Source of the DNA: an uncultured Collinsella sp.
Lineage (GTDB): Bacteria; Actinomycetota; Coriobacteriia; Coriobacteriales; Coriobacteriaceae
Assembly (NCBI GenBank): GCA_900550185.1
Contig: URRN01000133.1
Span: 1 to 5,728, forward strand
Direction of reading: 5' to 3'
DNA length: 5,728 nt
The notes under the pieces were generated by a model. It saw only the letters and a program-made list of their open reading frames with translations. It was not told the DNA's origin and did not search any database. Below are positions 1-5,728 of this stretch, in pieces; the first letter of the stretch is position 1; each line of letters starts with the position of its first letter. The translations under genes were made by a program, and so were the position numbers.

Positions 1-230
1 GTGAAGACTGTCTTGATGCTGGCTGCGAAGGTGGCGCGGGCGGACGTGCTCATGATGCTCTCTACCGTGTTGGCGTTCGTCGTCGGTTGGGGCTTTAGGC
101 CGCAGACCAGCCATGTCGCCGGGGATGCGGATGCCGATTCGGCAGAGGAAGGGGAGCGTGCGGGACGAAGCTCCAACCCCAGCACGTCCGCCCGCGCCAC
201 CTTCGCAGCCAGCATCAAGACAGTCTTCAC
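1..230. repeat. Perfect 50-bp inverted repeat (1-50 / 181-230)
   Basis: Bases 1-50 are the exact reverse complement of bases 181-230, 50 of 50 positions. The match stops sharply at base 51 against base 180, and its outer end coincides with the window edge, so the true arm may be longer. The 130-bp interval (51-180) lies inside the transporter gene. The right arm reads as a plausible loop leading into TM7. The left arm, in antisense orientation, replaces what should be the start of TM6. A fold-back chimera at a contig end or a real invertible segment could both produce this. The first is favoured because the repeat sits exactly at the edge and disrupts the protein. Confidence 0.95.
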
Positions 231-798
231 CAACAGCGTCCTCGCGCTACTTTTCTGTATCATTTTTCTTTCGAACTTTGGCTACGGAGCTTTCGATCCG
301 CTCGAGTCGTTTTTCTATCGCGATGTCCTACGCGTCGGCGTTGAGTGGATGGGCTGGCTCTCGTCGGCCTCGGGCGTGGGCGCGGTGCTGGGTGCCGTGC
401 TCGCGCTCCGCTTGCCGCCGCACCTGGTCAACCTTAAAACGCTGCTCGTGGCGCTTATGTCCGTGGGCCTGGGAAGTCTGCTCTATGTGGGGACGCCGTA
501 CGTGGGCGTGGCCCTCGTCGGCCAGATTGCCTTGGGCATAGCCTGGGGTGTCGTCAACCCGCTTCATAACACCATCGTGCAAACGACGGCACCGCTCGAG
601 CAGCTCGGTCGCGTGAACTCGGTCATGGGCTTTGGCAATATGTTCGCCGGCGTGGCCCCTCTGGCGGTTGCACCGTGGCTGGCGGCAACATTTGGCGTAC
701 AACAGACGCTCGTGGGAGCGGGCATGGTCGTGACGGCGGTTCCCGCGGCGTTGCTGTTGTTTGGACGCCGGCATTTTGATCGTGCCGCAAGGCAGTAA
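1..798 (+). CDS. MFS transporter, C-terminal half (5' partial)
   Basis: This is the C-terminal half of a major facilitator superfamily membrane transporter, probably a drug or small-molecule exporter driven by the proton gradient. The 265 visible residues hold the tail of a probable TM6 (about 17-32), a polar acidic cytoplasmic loop (about 33-75) and six hydrophobic segments fitting TM7-TM12 (about 79-98, 117-136, 146-164, 168-186, 207-230, 235-254). A 12-TM MFS protein is normally about 400 residues, so the N-terminal half is missing. The stretch around residues 191-210 (TIVQTTAPLEQLGRVNSVMG) resembles the Q-x-x-x-P-x-E-x-x-GRV-x-S signature of MefA-like exporters (MFS_3/DHA3); this subfamily is tentative and no substrate can be named. 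The GTG at base 1 is not a credible start: no upstream ribosome site is visible and codons 1-17 lie in an inverted copy of 181-230, so authentic coding sequence probably begins near base 51. The stop is TAA at 796-798. Confidence 0.8.
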   Translation: MKTVLMLAAKVARADVLMMLSTVLAFVVGWGFRPQTSHVAGDADADSAEEGERAGRSSNPSTSARATFAASIKTVFTNSVLALLFCIIFLSNFGYGAFDPLESFFYRDVLRVGVEWMGWLSSASGVGAVLGAVLALRLPPHLVNLKTLLVALMSVGLGSLLYVGTPYVGVALVGQIALGIAWGVVNPLHNTIVQTTAPLEQLGRVNSVMGFGNMFAGVAPLAVAPWLAATFGVQQTLVGAGMVVTAVPAALLLFGRRHFDRAARQ

Positions 799-862
799 AA
801 CCATCACAACATTCGATGAAAACCGCGTTTTTGCCGAAAAACATCGAATGTTGTGATGGTTT
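798..862. repeat. Long hairpin, 21-bp perfect stem
   Basis: Bases 798-818 pair perfectly with 842-862, leaving a 23-base loop at 819-841. The stem starts in the last base of the transporter stop codon, so the structure is immediately 3' of that gene. Only three T follow the stem before GC-rich sequence, which is weak for an intrinsic terminator. It may instead protect the mRNA 3' end, act as a bidirectional stop, or be a dispersed palindromic element. The stem is seen directly; the role is inferred. Confidence 0.85.
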
Positions 863-894
863 GCGCCCTGGGCCAGGCCATCCTGCGGATCCGG

Positions 895-931
895 CCACCA
901 CAAAGGGGCCAGGCACCTTTGTGGTGGTTTT
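895..931 (+). terminator. Probable rho-independent terminator of the transporter gene
   Basis: A 12-bp perfect stem (895-906 with 916-927) encloses a 9-base loop (907-915, ggccaggca) and is followed by TTTT at 928-931, the form expected of an intrinsic terminator. It lies about 100 bases after the transporter stop and 90 bases before the phosphatase start, which argues that the two genes are transcribed separately. The same element, with one compensatory base-pair change, recurs at 1855-1889, so this is also a member of a small repeat family. Confidence 0.6.
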
Positions 932-933
932 GC

Positions 934-960
934 ACCAAAGCGCCCCGTGCGCGCCTTGGT
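934..960. repeat. Imperfect hairpin upstream of the phosphatase
   Basis: ACCAA (934-938) pairs with TTGGT (956-960) and GCGC (940-943) pairs with GCGC (951-954). One A-C mismatch (939/955) separates the two helices, and the loop has 7 bases. It is the third inverted repeat in a row in this gap. It overlaps a weak extended -10-like sequence (TGG TATACC, 957-965), so it could be an operator or leader structure, or simply decayed repeat. Function is unknown. Confidence 0.4.
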
Positions 961-1020
961 ATACCATGTACGCCGTTTGCGAATGCACCCCACACCGCCG
1001 CACAACCCAGAAAGGCCCCC

Positions 1021-1842
1021 ATGGACACCACCTTCAGCCATATCAAAGCCATGTTCTGCGATATCGACGGCACGCTGCTCACGAGCCAGCACACGGTGTC
1101 TCCGCGCACCGTGGCGGCGATCCGCGCCCTGCGCGAGCGCGGCGTGCTCTTTGGCCTGTGCACCGGGCGCGACGCCCACGCGACCGAGGCCATGTACGAG
1201 CTCTGGGGCATCGAAGGCTTGGTGGACGTGCTGGTGGGCTGCGGCGGCGCCGAGGTCATCGACCGCGCGCACGACATCAACGAGCTGAGCTATCCACTGC
1301 CGGGCGAGACCATCGCGCGCATCTGCAAGCACATGGCGGACCTTCCGGCAACGCCCGTCTGCCCCCGAGACGGCGTGTTCTACGTGCCCGAGAGCAATGC
1401 GTGCGTCGAGCACCTGTCGCGCGTCGACGGCGTGCCCTACCAGGTGGTCGATTTTGCCGAGTTCTTGCGCGGGCCGCAGCCCAAGGTGATGTTTACCATG
1501 GCACCCGAGGTAATGCCGCGGGTGATTGAGCGGGCGTCGACGTTTGCCGATGACACTGTTAAGGCGGCAGCTCTGCAAACCACGCAGCGGCTCTACGAAT
1601 TCATGGATCCGCGCGTGTCCAAGACTCGCGGCCTTGTGCGCGTGGCGGAGCTCAACGACATGGAGCTCCAGAACATCTGCGTGTTTGGCGATGCCGATAA
1701 CGACACCTGCATGGTGGCCGACGCCGGCGTGGGCGTTGCCATGGCAAACGGCAGCGCCGCCACCCGCGCCGCCGCCGATTTTGTAACCGCCAGCAACGAC
1801 AATGACGGCATTGCGGTCTTTATCGAGGAACATCTTCTGTAG
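1021..1842 (+). CDS. Cof-type HAD-superfamily hydrolase
   Basis: This is a predicted cytosolic, Mg2+-dependent phosphatase of the HAD superfamily, Cof/IIB subfamily. Members remove phosphate from sugar phosphates, flavin mononucleotide or similar small metabolites; the actual substrate cannot be read from the sequence. The 273 residues match the family's usual 260-290. Catalytic motif I is DIDGT, with nucleophile Asp14 and acid/base Asp16. Motif II is the CTGRD stretch with Thr48. Motif III is probably Lys201 in VSKTRG. Motif IV is GDADND, with Asp224 and Asp228 binding the metal. The cap domain lies between motifs II and III, and the C-terminus has the familiar alanine-rich helix and a SNDNDGIA segment. 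ATG 1021 is chosen because AGAAAGG (1009-1015) sits 5 bases upstream and motif I then falls at the normal distance. An in-frame ATG at 853 would add 56 residues read through hairpin DNA and is unlikely. The transporter terminator precedes it, so it is probably monocistronic; TGG TATACC (957-965) is a weak promoter candidate. Confidence 0.93.
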   Translation: MDTTFSHIKAMFCDIDGTLLTSQHTVSPRTVAAIRALRERGVLFGLCTGRDAHATEAMYELWGIEGLVDVLVGCGGAEVIDRAHDINELSYPLPGETIARICKHMADLPATPVCPRDGVFYVPESNACVEHLSRVDGVPYQVVDFAEFLRGPQPKVMFTMAPEVMPRVIERASTFADDTVKAAALQTTQRLYEFMDPRVSKTRGLVRVAELNDMELQNICVFGDADNDTCMVADAGVGVAMANGSAATRAAADFVTASNDNDGIAVFIEEHLL

Positions 1843-1854
1843 CGCCGGGGGAGA

Positions 1855-1889
1855 GCCACCGCAAAGGGGACAGGCGCCTTTGCGGTGGC
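1855..1889. repeat. Terminator-like hairpin, second copy of the 895-927 element
   Basis: A 13-bp perfect stem (1855-1867 with 1877-1889) encloses a 9-base loop (ggacaggcg), 12 bases after the phosphatase stop codon. It is the same element as 895-927: the arms differ by a single compensatory change (A-T there, G-C here) and the loops share 7 of 9 bases. No T run follows on the + strand, so it is a poor intrinsic terminator in the strict sense, although its position suggests it ends or stabilises the phosphatase mRNA. A REP-like dispersed repeat is the alternative reading. Confidence 0.75.
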
Positions 1890-2251
1890 CTCAGGCGATT
1901 TGGGCGAATTGATGCCTAAAATCTGCGCGAAAATTCAAATTTAGTTGTCTGAACATTACGCTTCTAACCACCGATGGGTTAAAGATATTCTCATCAGTTT
2001 GGTAGGGTATTCCTCCCGGTTGATGACCTACCGCTCACTGTCGTTATTCGACCGTTCACAGGATGTTTGCTCTTGAGCAAAAGGTTGTGCAAATAAATAA
2101 AATGCTATTAAAAAACTGATAACTAACTTAATTACCAGTAGAAACAGATGTTTTATAGCGAATAAACGAAGGCAAATCTAAACAATTGTCAAGAGAATTA
2201 AGAACTTGCACAAAAATGTCGGTTTTGCTGCTCAGATGTTTAAACAATCGT
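1890..2251. other. AT-rich intergenic region without a gene
   Basis: No convincing coding frame is seen here on either strand. The sequence is strikingly richer in A and T than the two genes to its left, with A runs such as the one at 2111-2116. It contains two small complementary pairs that overlap (tcatca 1991-1996 with tgatga 2021-2026; ggtagg 2001-2006 with cctacc 2027-2032) and the dyad at 2066-2081. It most likely serves as an upstream regulatory region for the adhesin gene. Confidence 0.6.
2066..2081. promoter_or_regulatory. Operator-like dyad TTTGCTC-TT-GAGCAAA
   Basis: Two 7-base arms (2066-2072 and 2075-2081) are perfect reverse complements separated by two bases. The symmetry and 16-bp length suit a binding site for a dimeric helix-turn-helix regulator better than an RNA hairpin, whose 2-base loop would be strained. 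It lies about 170 bases upstream of the TATAAT box of the adhesin. No regulator gene is in the window, so the role is inference. Confidence 0.3.
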
Positions 2252-2257
2252 TATAAT
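2229..2257 (+). promoter_or_regulatory. Candidate promoter for the adhesin gene
   Basis: A perfect -10 hexamer TATAAT lies at 2252-2257. The hexamer 17 bases upstream, TGCTCA at 2229-2234, matches the -35 consensus at only three of six positions, so an activator may be needed. The predicted transcript would start near 2264 and carry a leader of about 80 bases with the stem-loop at 2273-2291. Confidence 0.45.
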
Positions 2258-2272
2258 TGCATCACTTAGCGA

Positions 2273-2291
2273 GCGCAATTACAGATTGCGC
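2273..2291 (+). promoter_or_regulatory. Leader stem-loop of the adhesin mRNA
   Basis: GCGCAAT (2273-2279) pairs with ATTGCGC (2285-2291) around a 5-base loop (tacag). Placed about 10-30 bases after the predicted transcription start, it could be a 5' stabilising hairpin in RNA or an operator in DNA. It ends about 40 bases before the ribosome site, so it would not by itself block translation. Confidence 0.4.
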
Positions 2292-2331
2292 AGATACGTT
2301 TGATAGGGAAAGAGCAAGATCGCGGTCTCTT

Positions 2332-2340
2332 GGGGAGGAG
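2332..2340 (+). promoter_or_regulatory. Strong ribosome binding site of the adhesin
   Basis: GGGGAGGAG is a near-ideal Shine-Dalgarno sequence ending 6 bases before the ATG at 2347. It fixes the start codon of the long frame, and the signal peptide begins directly at that ATG. Confidence 0.85.
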
Positions 2341-2346
2341 ACATCG

Positions 2347-5300
2347 ATGAAAGCGAATTCGGACAAATCTAAGCAGAGTAATAAAGCGACGCGCCGTGTA
2401 CTGGCAGGCGTTTTGTGCGGAGCCTCCGTGTTGAGCCTGGTACTGTCGCTCGTCATGCCTCCGATCTCGCAGGCCATCGCCAACGATGCCGAGGCGGTTT
2501 CTACCGAGGAAACTGTGATGGGGGGTTCCTCAAGTGAGTCTACTGGTATAGACAACAGTACTAACGGGGATGCCGGCACAGACGCCGATAACCAGAACAG
2601 CGACGATGCTGCGAGCGACGACGATGCTCGGCCGGAGGAGCAGTCCAAGTACGAGTCGCAGGCGGAAGATAATGATGCGATGGATGTTAACGCTGTCGCG
2701 TCAGCCGAGGAGGCTGCAGAGAGCGAAGAGACAACCACAGCTATTACTAACATTACTAACGCCGATGATTTGTCAGCTAAGCTTCAAGGCGTTGGGGAAA
2801 ACCAAACTGCCTGCTTCGAGCTTACAGCTGATATTGACTATGCTGGTGAAATCAAACTTGAGAAGAGCGGCAGCAATATAACGCTGAACTTAAACGGTTA
2901 TAAGATCAAGTGCTTGAACACCGAAATGCCGTTATTTGATGTTGCTAACGGCGCAACACTTACAATTAAGGACGAAATTAAGGACTCCGCGCCGGTGACT
3001 GAGACGGTCAACGATGTCCAACAGCTGACTAATCAGGGGCAGAACCCGAATCCCAATAATTATGGCAAGAAAGTCGAGCTAAATTACGTTGGTGGCATTC
3101 CGTCTAATCTTACCTACTACGTGACCAAATCGACTCCGAGTGGTACAGGGACAATCGAGACGCTTGTCAGACATAACGTCGATATTAAGGGCGCCATCGT
3201 GGCGTGCGACGGCAACGCAAATCTAAAGCTCATCAATCTGTATAACAACAACGGCAAGGGTGGCACGTTTAACCTTGTGAGCGGCGTGATCACGCAAAAA
3301 CAAGGCAGCAGCGTTAGCAGCTTGGTCTATGCCGAGAACGGCTCTACCGTCAACATGCGCGGCGGCTATGTGTGTGGAGCTTCTGGCTCGGGTGCGGGCG
3401 GCGGAATTGAAATACACGGTAATTCGACCCTCGAGGTTTCCGGTGGCGTAATTGCCGGCAACAGTGCTCCTAGTGGCGGTGGTGTGTATGCTAAAGACTC
3501 CACGGTCAACATAACTAATGGCGTAATCTCCGGCAACAGCACGCTTGCTACTGGTGTTGGTTTCGGCGGCGGCATCATGGCCGAAGGCGGCAGCGTTACT
3601 GTTTCTGGTGGCTACATTACTAACAATAAATATGCCAATTACTGTGGTAACGATGGTAATGGCGATCATGGCGGTGCTGGACTTGCCGCTAAAAACGGTA
3701 CTCATGTCACCATTTCTGGTGGCCAGATTACGGGCAACTATTCTGAGGAAGCTGGCGGTGGCGTCTATGTGACCGACATCGGACACCAAGGGGGGAGAAC
3801 GGCATGGCTCAACATTACGGGGGGAACTATTGCCTCTAACGTGAGTTTTCGCTCTGAGGGTGCCGGCATTCGCGTGGGCCAGATGGTTGACGCGATGATA
3901 AAAGGAGCGTCAAATTCAAATCCAGTCTATATCACTAATAACCACTGCATGTCTCGCTTTGACTGGGGTGGAGGCGGCATCTTCGTCCAGGGCGATTCTA
4001 AGGTCGCGTCTAATGCTGGTAGGCTATTTGTCTATAACTCCTATATAAGCAGCAATGAGGCCGGTGGCTACGGTGGCGGCGTTGCGGTTTGCCCGACGGG
4101 TAAGACTTTGGTGACAGGCACCGACGGCACGGCGATTTTCGGTAATACTTCTGCCGGAAATGAGCAAAACGCGAACGATTACGAATCCGTGAGTAATACA
4201 GGCAATAACGGCACCCCCCATCTTTCCGGCGGTGGTCACGGTAAGGACCAGGACTCCGACGCCTACAATGCCGAAGTGTTTCGCGAAAACGGCCACGCGG
4301 ACTTCTTCCTTGCGGCGGAGGGTCATACGACTCCGATCGCGGCGGTGATTGGCAAAATGCTTGGCGGCGGCGATGCTAAGTATCGGGGAAGCTTAGAGCT
4401 TCAGAAAGCCATTACTGTCCCCGCTAACGGTGGCGTGCAGGTATATAACAGCATCGGCCTGAGTTCGAATGTTAAGGCTCAAGACCCCGAGGCGATCAAT
4501 GCGCGAAAGGCTGCGCTAGAGGCGGGCGCGACGTTTATCACGGGCAATTATTCCTGGAACCATGGCGGCGGCATCATGTCGAACGGCGACCTGTACATGG
4601 GCGCGCCTGAGGACACGTATGTCTATCCGAGCCTCAAGCTCAAGGCGACCAAGAAGCTGGAAGGCCGCAAGCTCAATGATGGGGAGTTCTCCTTTACGGT
4701 GTATCGCAAGGATTCAGACGACCCTTTGGCTGGCACGACAGCTGGCACGACATTCAATCGCGACGTTTGCACCGAGGTTGGAACAGCAGCAAATGATGCA
4801 GAAGGCAGCATTACGTTTGACCTTGGTGAACAATTCGCATCGAGTGGCGCGGGTAACGAAATCACATACTACTTGGTCGAAGATCCCGGTGGTGATTCTG
4901 GCATCACGTACGACTCCAGCGTGTATAAGATTGTGGTGACGGCCGAAGATACCAAGACCTTGCTCATGTCTGTTCCGAGTAAAGAAAACTCAAGCCAACT
5001 GAAGGATCTTTACATCCATAACTACACGATTAAAAACGTCGGTGTAACCAAGTACGAATTCCGCGAGTCGTCTGGGAAGTGGGAGAACGTAAAAGCGAGG
5101 AGCAAGGTGCAGAAGAGTGGAGACTATTATCCAATTATCTGTGAGGGTGACTCCACGACTTTCACTAACAAGTTCACTCCGTACGACTCGAAGGGCTCCT
5201 GGACGCCTATGGCGACTAAGGTCGTTGAGGGTGGCGAGATGAAGGAGTTCACGCTCCAGCTTGCGACCGACACAGATTTTACGGATATCGTTAGCAGCAA

Positions 5301-5728
5301 GTCCACCACTGCCGACGGCGACAAGTCCCAGACCCTGAGCTTCGACAAGATTGATTACAAACTCGATCAACTCGACCAGCTCGCGTCTGGCCCCACTGGC
5401 CGTGGTGCTTCCAAGACCTTCACGTACTACGTGCGCGAGAAAGACGACGGTTCGCTGTTCTCGCACTATACGTACGACAAGTCGGTCTATCAGATTACGG
5501 TTAACGCGACTGACGACTCTAACCACCATATCGACGTCACTGCGACCTACAAGCAGATTCAGGATCGTGATGGCAATGAAGTGACCACTGACACGCCCCA
5601 CGACCTCACCGGCAAGTCCACTCCCACCTTCACCAACACCTACTCCACCTCTTTGCCCCTTTCTGGTATGTCGGGCGTCACTCTGACGTACCTTGCCGGC
5701 GCGGCGGTGCTTTGCGCTGCTGCGGCCT
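2347..5728 (+). CDS. LPXSG-anchored beta-helix adhesin with pilin-type isopeptide modules (3' partial)
   Basis: The frame stays open for 1127 codons to the right edge and lacks only the last few residues. It encodes a predicted wall-anchored surface adhesin. Residues 1-45 are a Sec signal peptide: a Lys/Arg-rich n-region, a hydrophobic core about 19-37, and a likely cut after AIA45. Residues 46-135 are an acidic, Ser/Asn/Asp-rich linker. Residues 140-750 fit a right-handed parallel beta-helix, with recurring rungs of the form VSGG-x-I-x-GN then GGG-[VI]-x (for example near 365, 388, 420, 456, 488, 727). Two pilin-type isopeptide modules of the Spy0128/FctA kind follow. In module 1 (about 762-945) the likely residues are Lys769, Glu845 and Asn941 (Asn892 is an alternative). 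In module 2 (about 946-1100) they are Lys958, Glu1031 and Asn1097 in FTNTY. LPLSG (1103-1107) and a hydrophobic segment end the visible protein. Ligand unknown; the beta-helix could bind glycans or other cells. Base composition is less GC-rich than the genes upstream, hinting at transfer or relaxed codon use. Confidence 0.9.
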   Translation, partial: MKANSDKSKQSNKATRRVLAGVLCGASVLSLVLSLVMPPISQAIANDAEAVSTEETVMGGSSSESTGIDNSTNGDAGTDADNQNSDDAASDDDARPEEQSKYESQAEDNDAMDVNAVASAEEAAESEETTTAITNITNADDLSAKLQGVGENQTACFELTADIDYAGEIKLEKSGSNITLNLNGYKIKCLNTEMPLFDVANGATLTIKDEIKDSAPVTETVNDVQQLTNQGQNPNPNNYGKKVELNYVGGIPSNLTYYVTKSTPSGTGTIETLVRHNVDIKGAIVACDGNANLKLINLYNNNGKGGTFNLVSGVITQKQGSSVSSLVYAENGSTVNMRGGYVCGASGSGAGGGIEIHGNSTLEVSGGVIAGNSAPSGGGVYAKDSTVNITNGVISGNSTLATGVGFGGGIMAEGGSVTVSGGYITNNKYANYCGNDGNGDHGGAGLAAKNGTHVTISGGQITGNYSEEAGGGVYVTDIGHQGGRTAWLNITGGTIASNVSFRSEGAGIRVGQMVDAMIKGASNSNPVYITNNHCMSRFDWGGGGIFVQGDSKVASNAGRLFVYNSYISSNEAGGYGGGVAVCPTGKTLVTGTDGTAIFGNTSAGNEQNANDYESVSNTGNNGTPHLSGGGHGKDQDSDAYNAEVFRENGHADFFLAAEGHTTPIAAVIGKMLGGGDAKYRGSLELQKAITVPANGGVQVYNSIGLSSNVKAQDPEAINARKAALEAGATFITGNYSWNHGGGIMSNGDLYMGAPEDTYVYPSLKLKATKKLEGRKLNDGEFSFTVYRKDSDDPLAGTTAGTTFNRDVCTEVGTAANDAEGSITFDLGEQFASSGAGNEITYYLVEDPGGDSGITYDSSVYKIVVTAEDTKTLLMSVPSKENSSQLKDLYIHNYTIKNVGVTKYEFRESSGKWENVKARSKVQKSGDYYPIICEGDSTTFTNKFTPYDSKGSWTPMATKVVEGGEMKEFTLQLATDTDFTDIVSSKSTTADGDKSQTLSFDKIDYKLDQLDQLASGPTGRGASKTFTYYVREKDDGSLFSHYTYDKSVYQITVNATDDSNHHIDVTATYKQIQDRDGNEVTTDTPHDLTGKSTPTFTNTYSTSLPLSGMSGVTLTYLAGAAVLCAAAA
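4729..4752 (+). repeat. 12-bp in-frame tandem duplication
   Basis: GCTGGCACGACA occurs twice back to back (4729-4740 and 4741-4752), giving the peptide AGTTAGTT in a loop of the first pilin-type module. The unit is a multiple of three, so gain or loss of a copy by slippage would keep the frame and change only loop length. Confidence 0.9.
5653..5728 (+). other. Sortase sorting signal (partial)
   Basis: Codons 1103-1107 read LPLSG, a variant of the LPXTG sortase motif with Ser in place of Thr. It directly follows the FTNTY end of the last module and precedes a hydrophobic run (VTLTYLAGAAVLCAAAA). The usual positively charged tail and stop codon lie beyond the window. Sortase would cut between Ser and Gly and link the protein to cell wall or to a pilus subunit. 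No sortase gene is present in the window. Confidence 0.8.

Noticed and set aside
853..1020. Upstream ATG that would extend the phosphatase by 56 residues
   Set aside because: The extension is translated from hairpin repeat DNA, has no family match, and the ATG at 1021 has a ribosome site and correct placement of catalytic motif I.
328..1833. Long open frame of 501 codons on the minus strand
   Set aside because: It runs antisense across the transporter, the hairpin gap and the phosphatase. Its product is His/Arg/Ala-rich with no recognisable domain, as expected from the complement of GC-rich genes.
2011..2339. TCCTCCC (2011-2017) complementary to the adhesin ribosome site (2333-2339)
   Set aside because: The pairing is only 7 bp over 300 bases, and the upstream segment lies before the predicted promoter, so it is unlikely to be on the same transcript.
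2401..2418. Possible lipoprotein lipobox around Cys24
   Set aside because: The residues before the Cys (GVL) do not fit the small residue needed at -1, the Cys lies in the middle of the hydrophobic core, and a normal signal peptidase I site follows at residue 45.
2262..2753. Minus-strand frame of 163 codons over the start of the adhesin
   Set aside because: It is Ser/Ala/Leu-rich because it mirrors the acidic linker; the plus strand has a strong ribosome site, signal peptide and continuous frame.
3223..3789. Minus-strand frame of 188 codons within the adhesin
   Set aside because: It is the antisense of repetitive beta-helix rungs and has no sign of its own start region or domain.
2520..3834. 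Three runs of six G in the adhesin (2520-2525, 3790-3795, 3829-3834) as phase-variation tracts
   Set aside because: Six bases is short for effective slippage and such runs arise by chance in Gly-rich coding sequence; all are in frame here.

Overview
The window looks like chromosome from a GC-rich Gram-positive gut-type bacterium, most likely a Coriobacteriia member such as Collinsella. This rests on three things: GC-rich codon use in the two housekeeping-type genes, a surface protein ending in a sortase-type sorting signal, and short hairpin repeats in the gaps between genes. The assignment is inference, since the window holds no rRNA or other marker gene.

Layout, all genes on the + strand. 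(1) 1-798: the C-terminal half of a major facilitator superfamily (MFS) efflux-type transporter, running in from the left edge. Its first 50 bases are an exact reverse complement of 181-230, so the apparent GTG start at base 1 is not a real gene start. (2) 798-960: a gap with three successive inverted repeats, the second of which has a T run and is the likely transporter terminator. (3) 1021-1842: a complete Cof-type HAD-superfamily phosphatase. (4) 1855-1889: a second copy of the terminator-like repeat, differing from the first by a compensatory base-pair change. (5) 1890-2346: an AT-rich gap of about 450 bases with small dyads, a TATAAT box and a strong ribosome binding site. (6) 2347 to the right edge: an uninterrupted frame of 1127 codons for a large secreted, wall-anchored adhesin. 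It has a signal peptide, an acidic linker, a right-handed parallel beta-helix, two pilin-type isopeptide modules and an LPLSG sorting signal, and it is cut just before its end.

The three genes do not look like one pathway. The transporter and phosphatase are separated by a terminator, and the adhesin has its own promoter region and a visibly different base composition. No tRNA, rRNA, CRISPR array, transposase or integrase was seen. The items most worth checking are the 50-bp inverted repeat at the left edge, the covarying hairpin pair, and the architecture of the adhesin.
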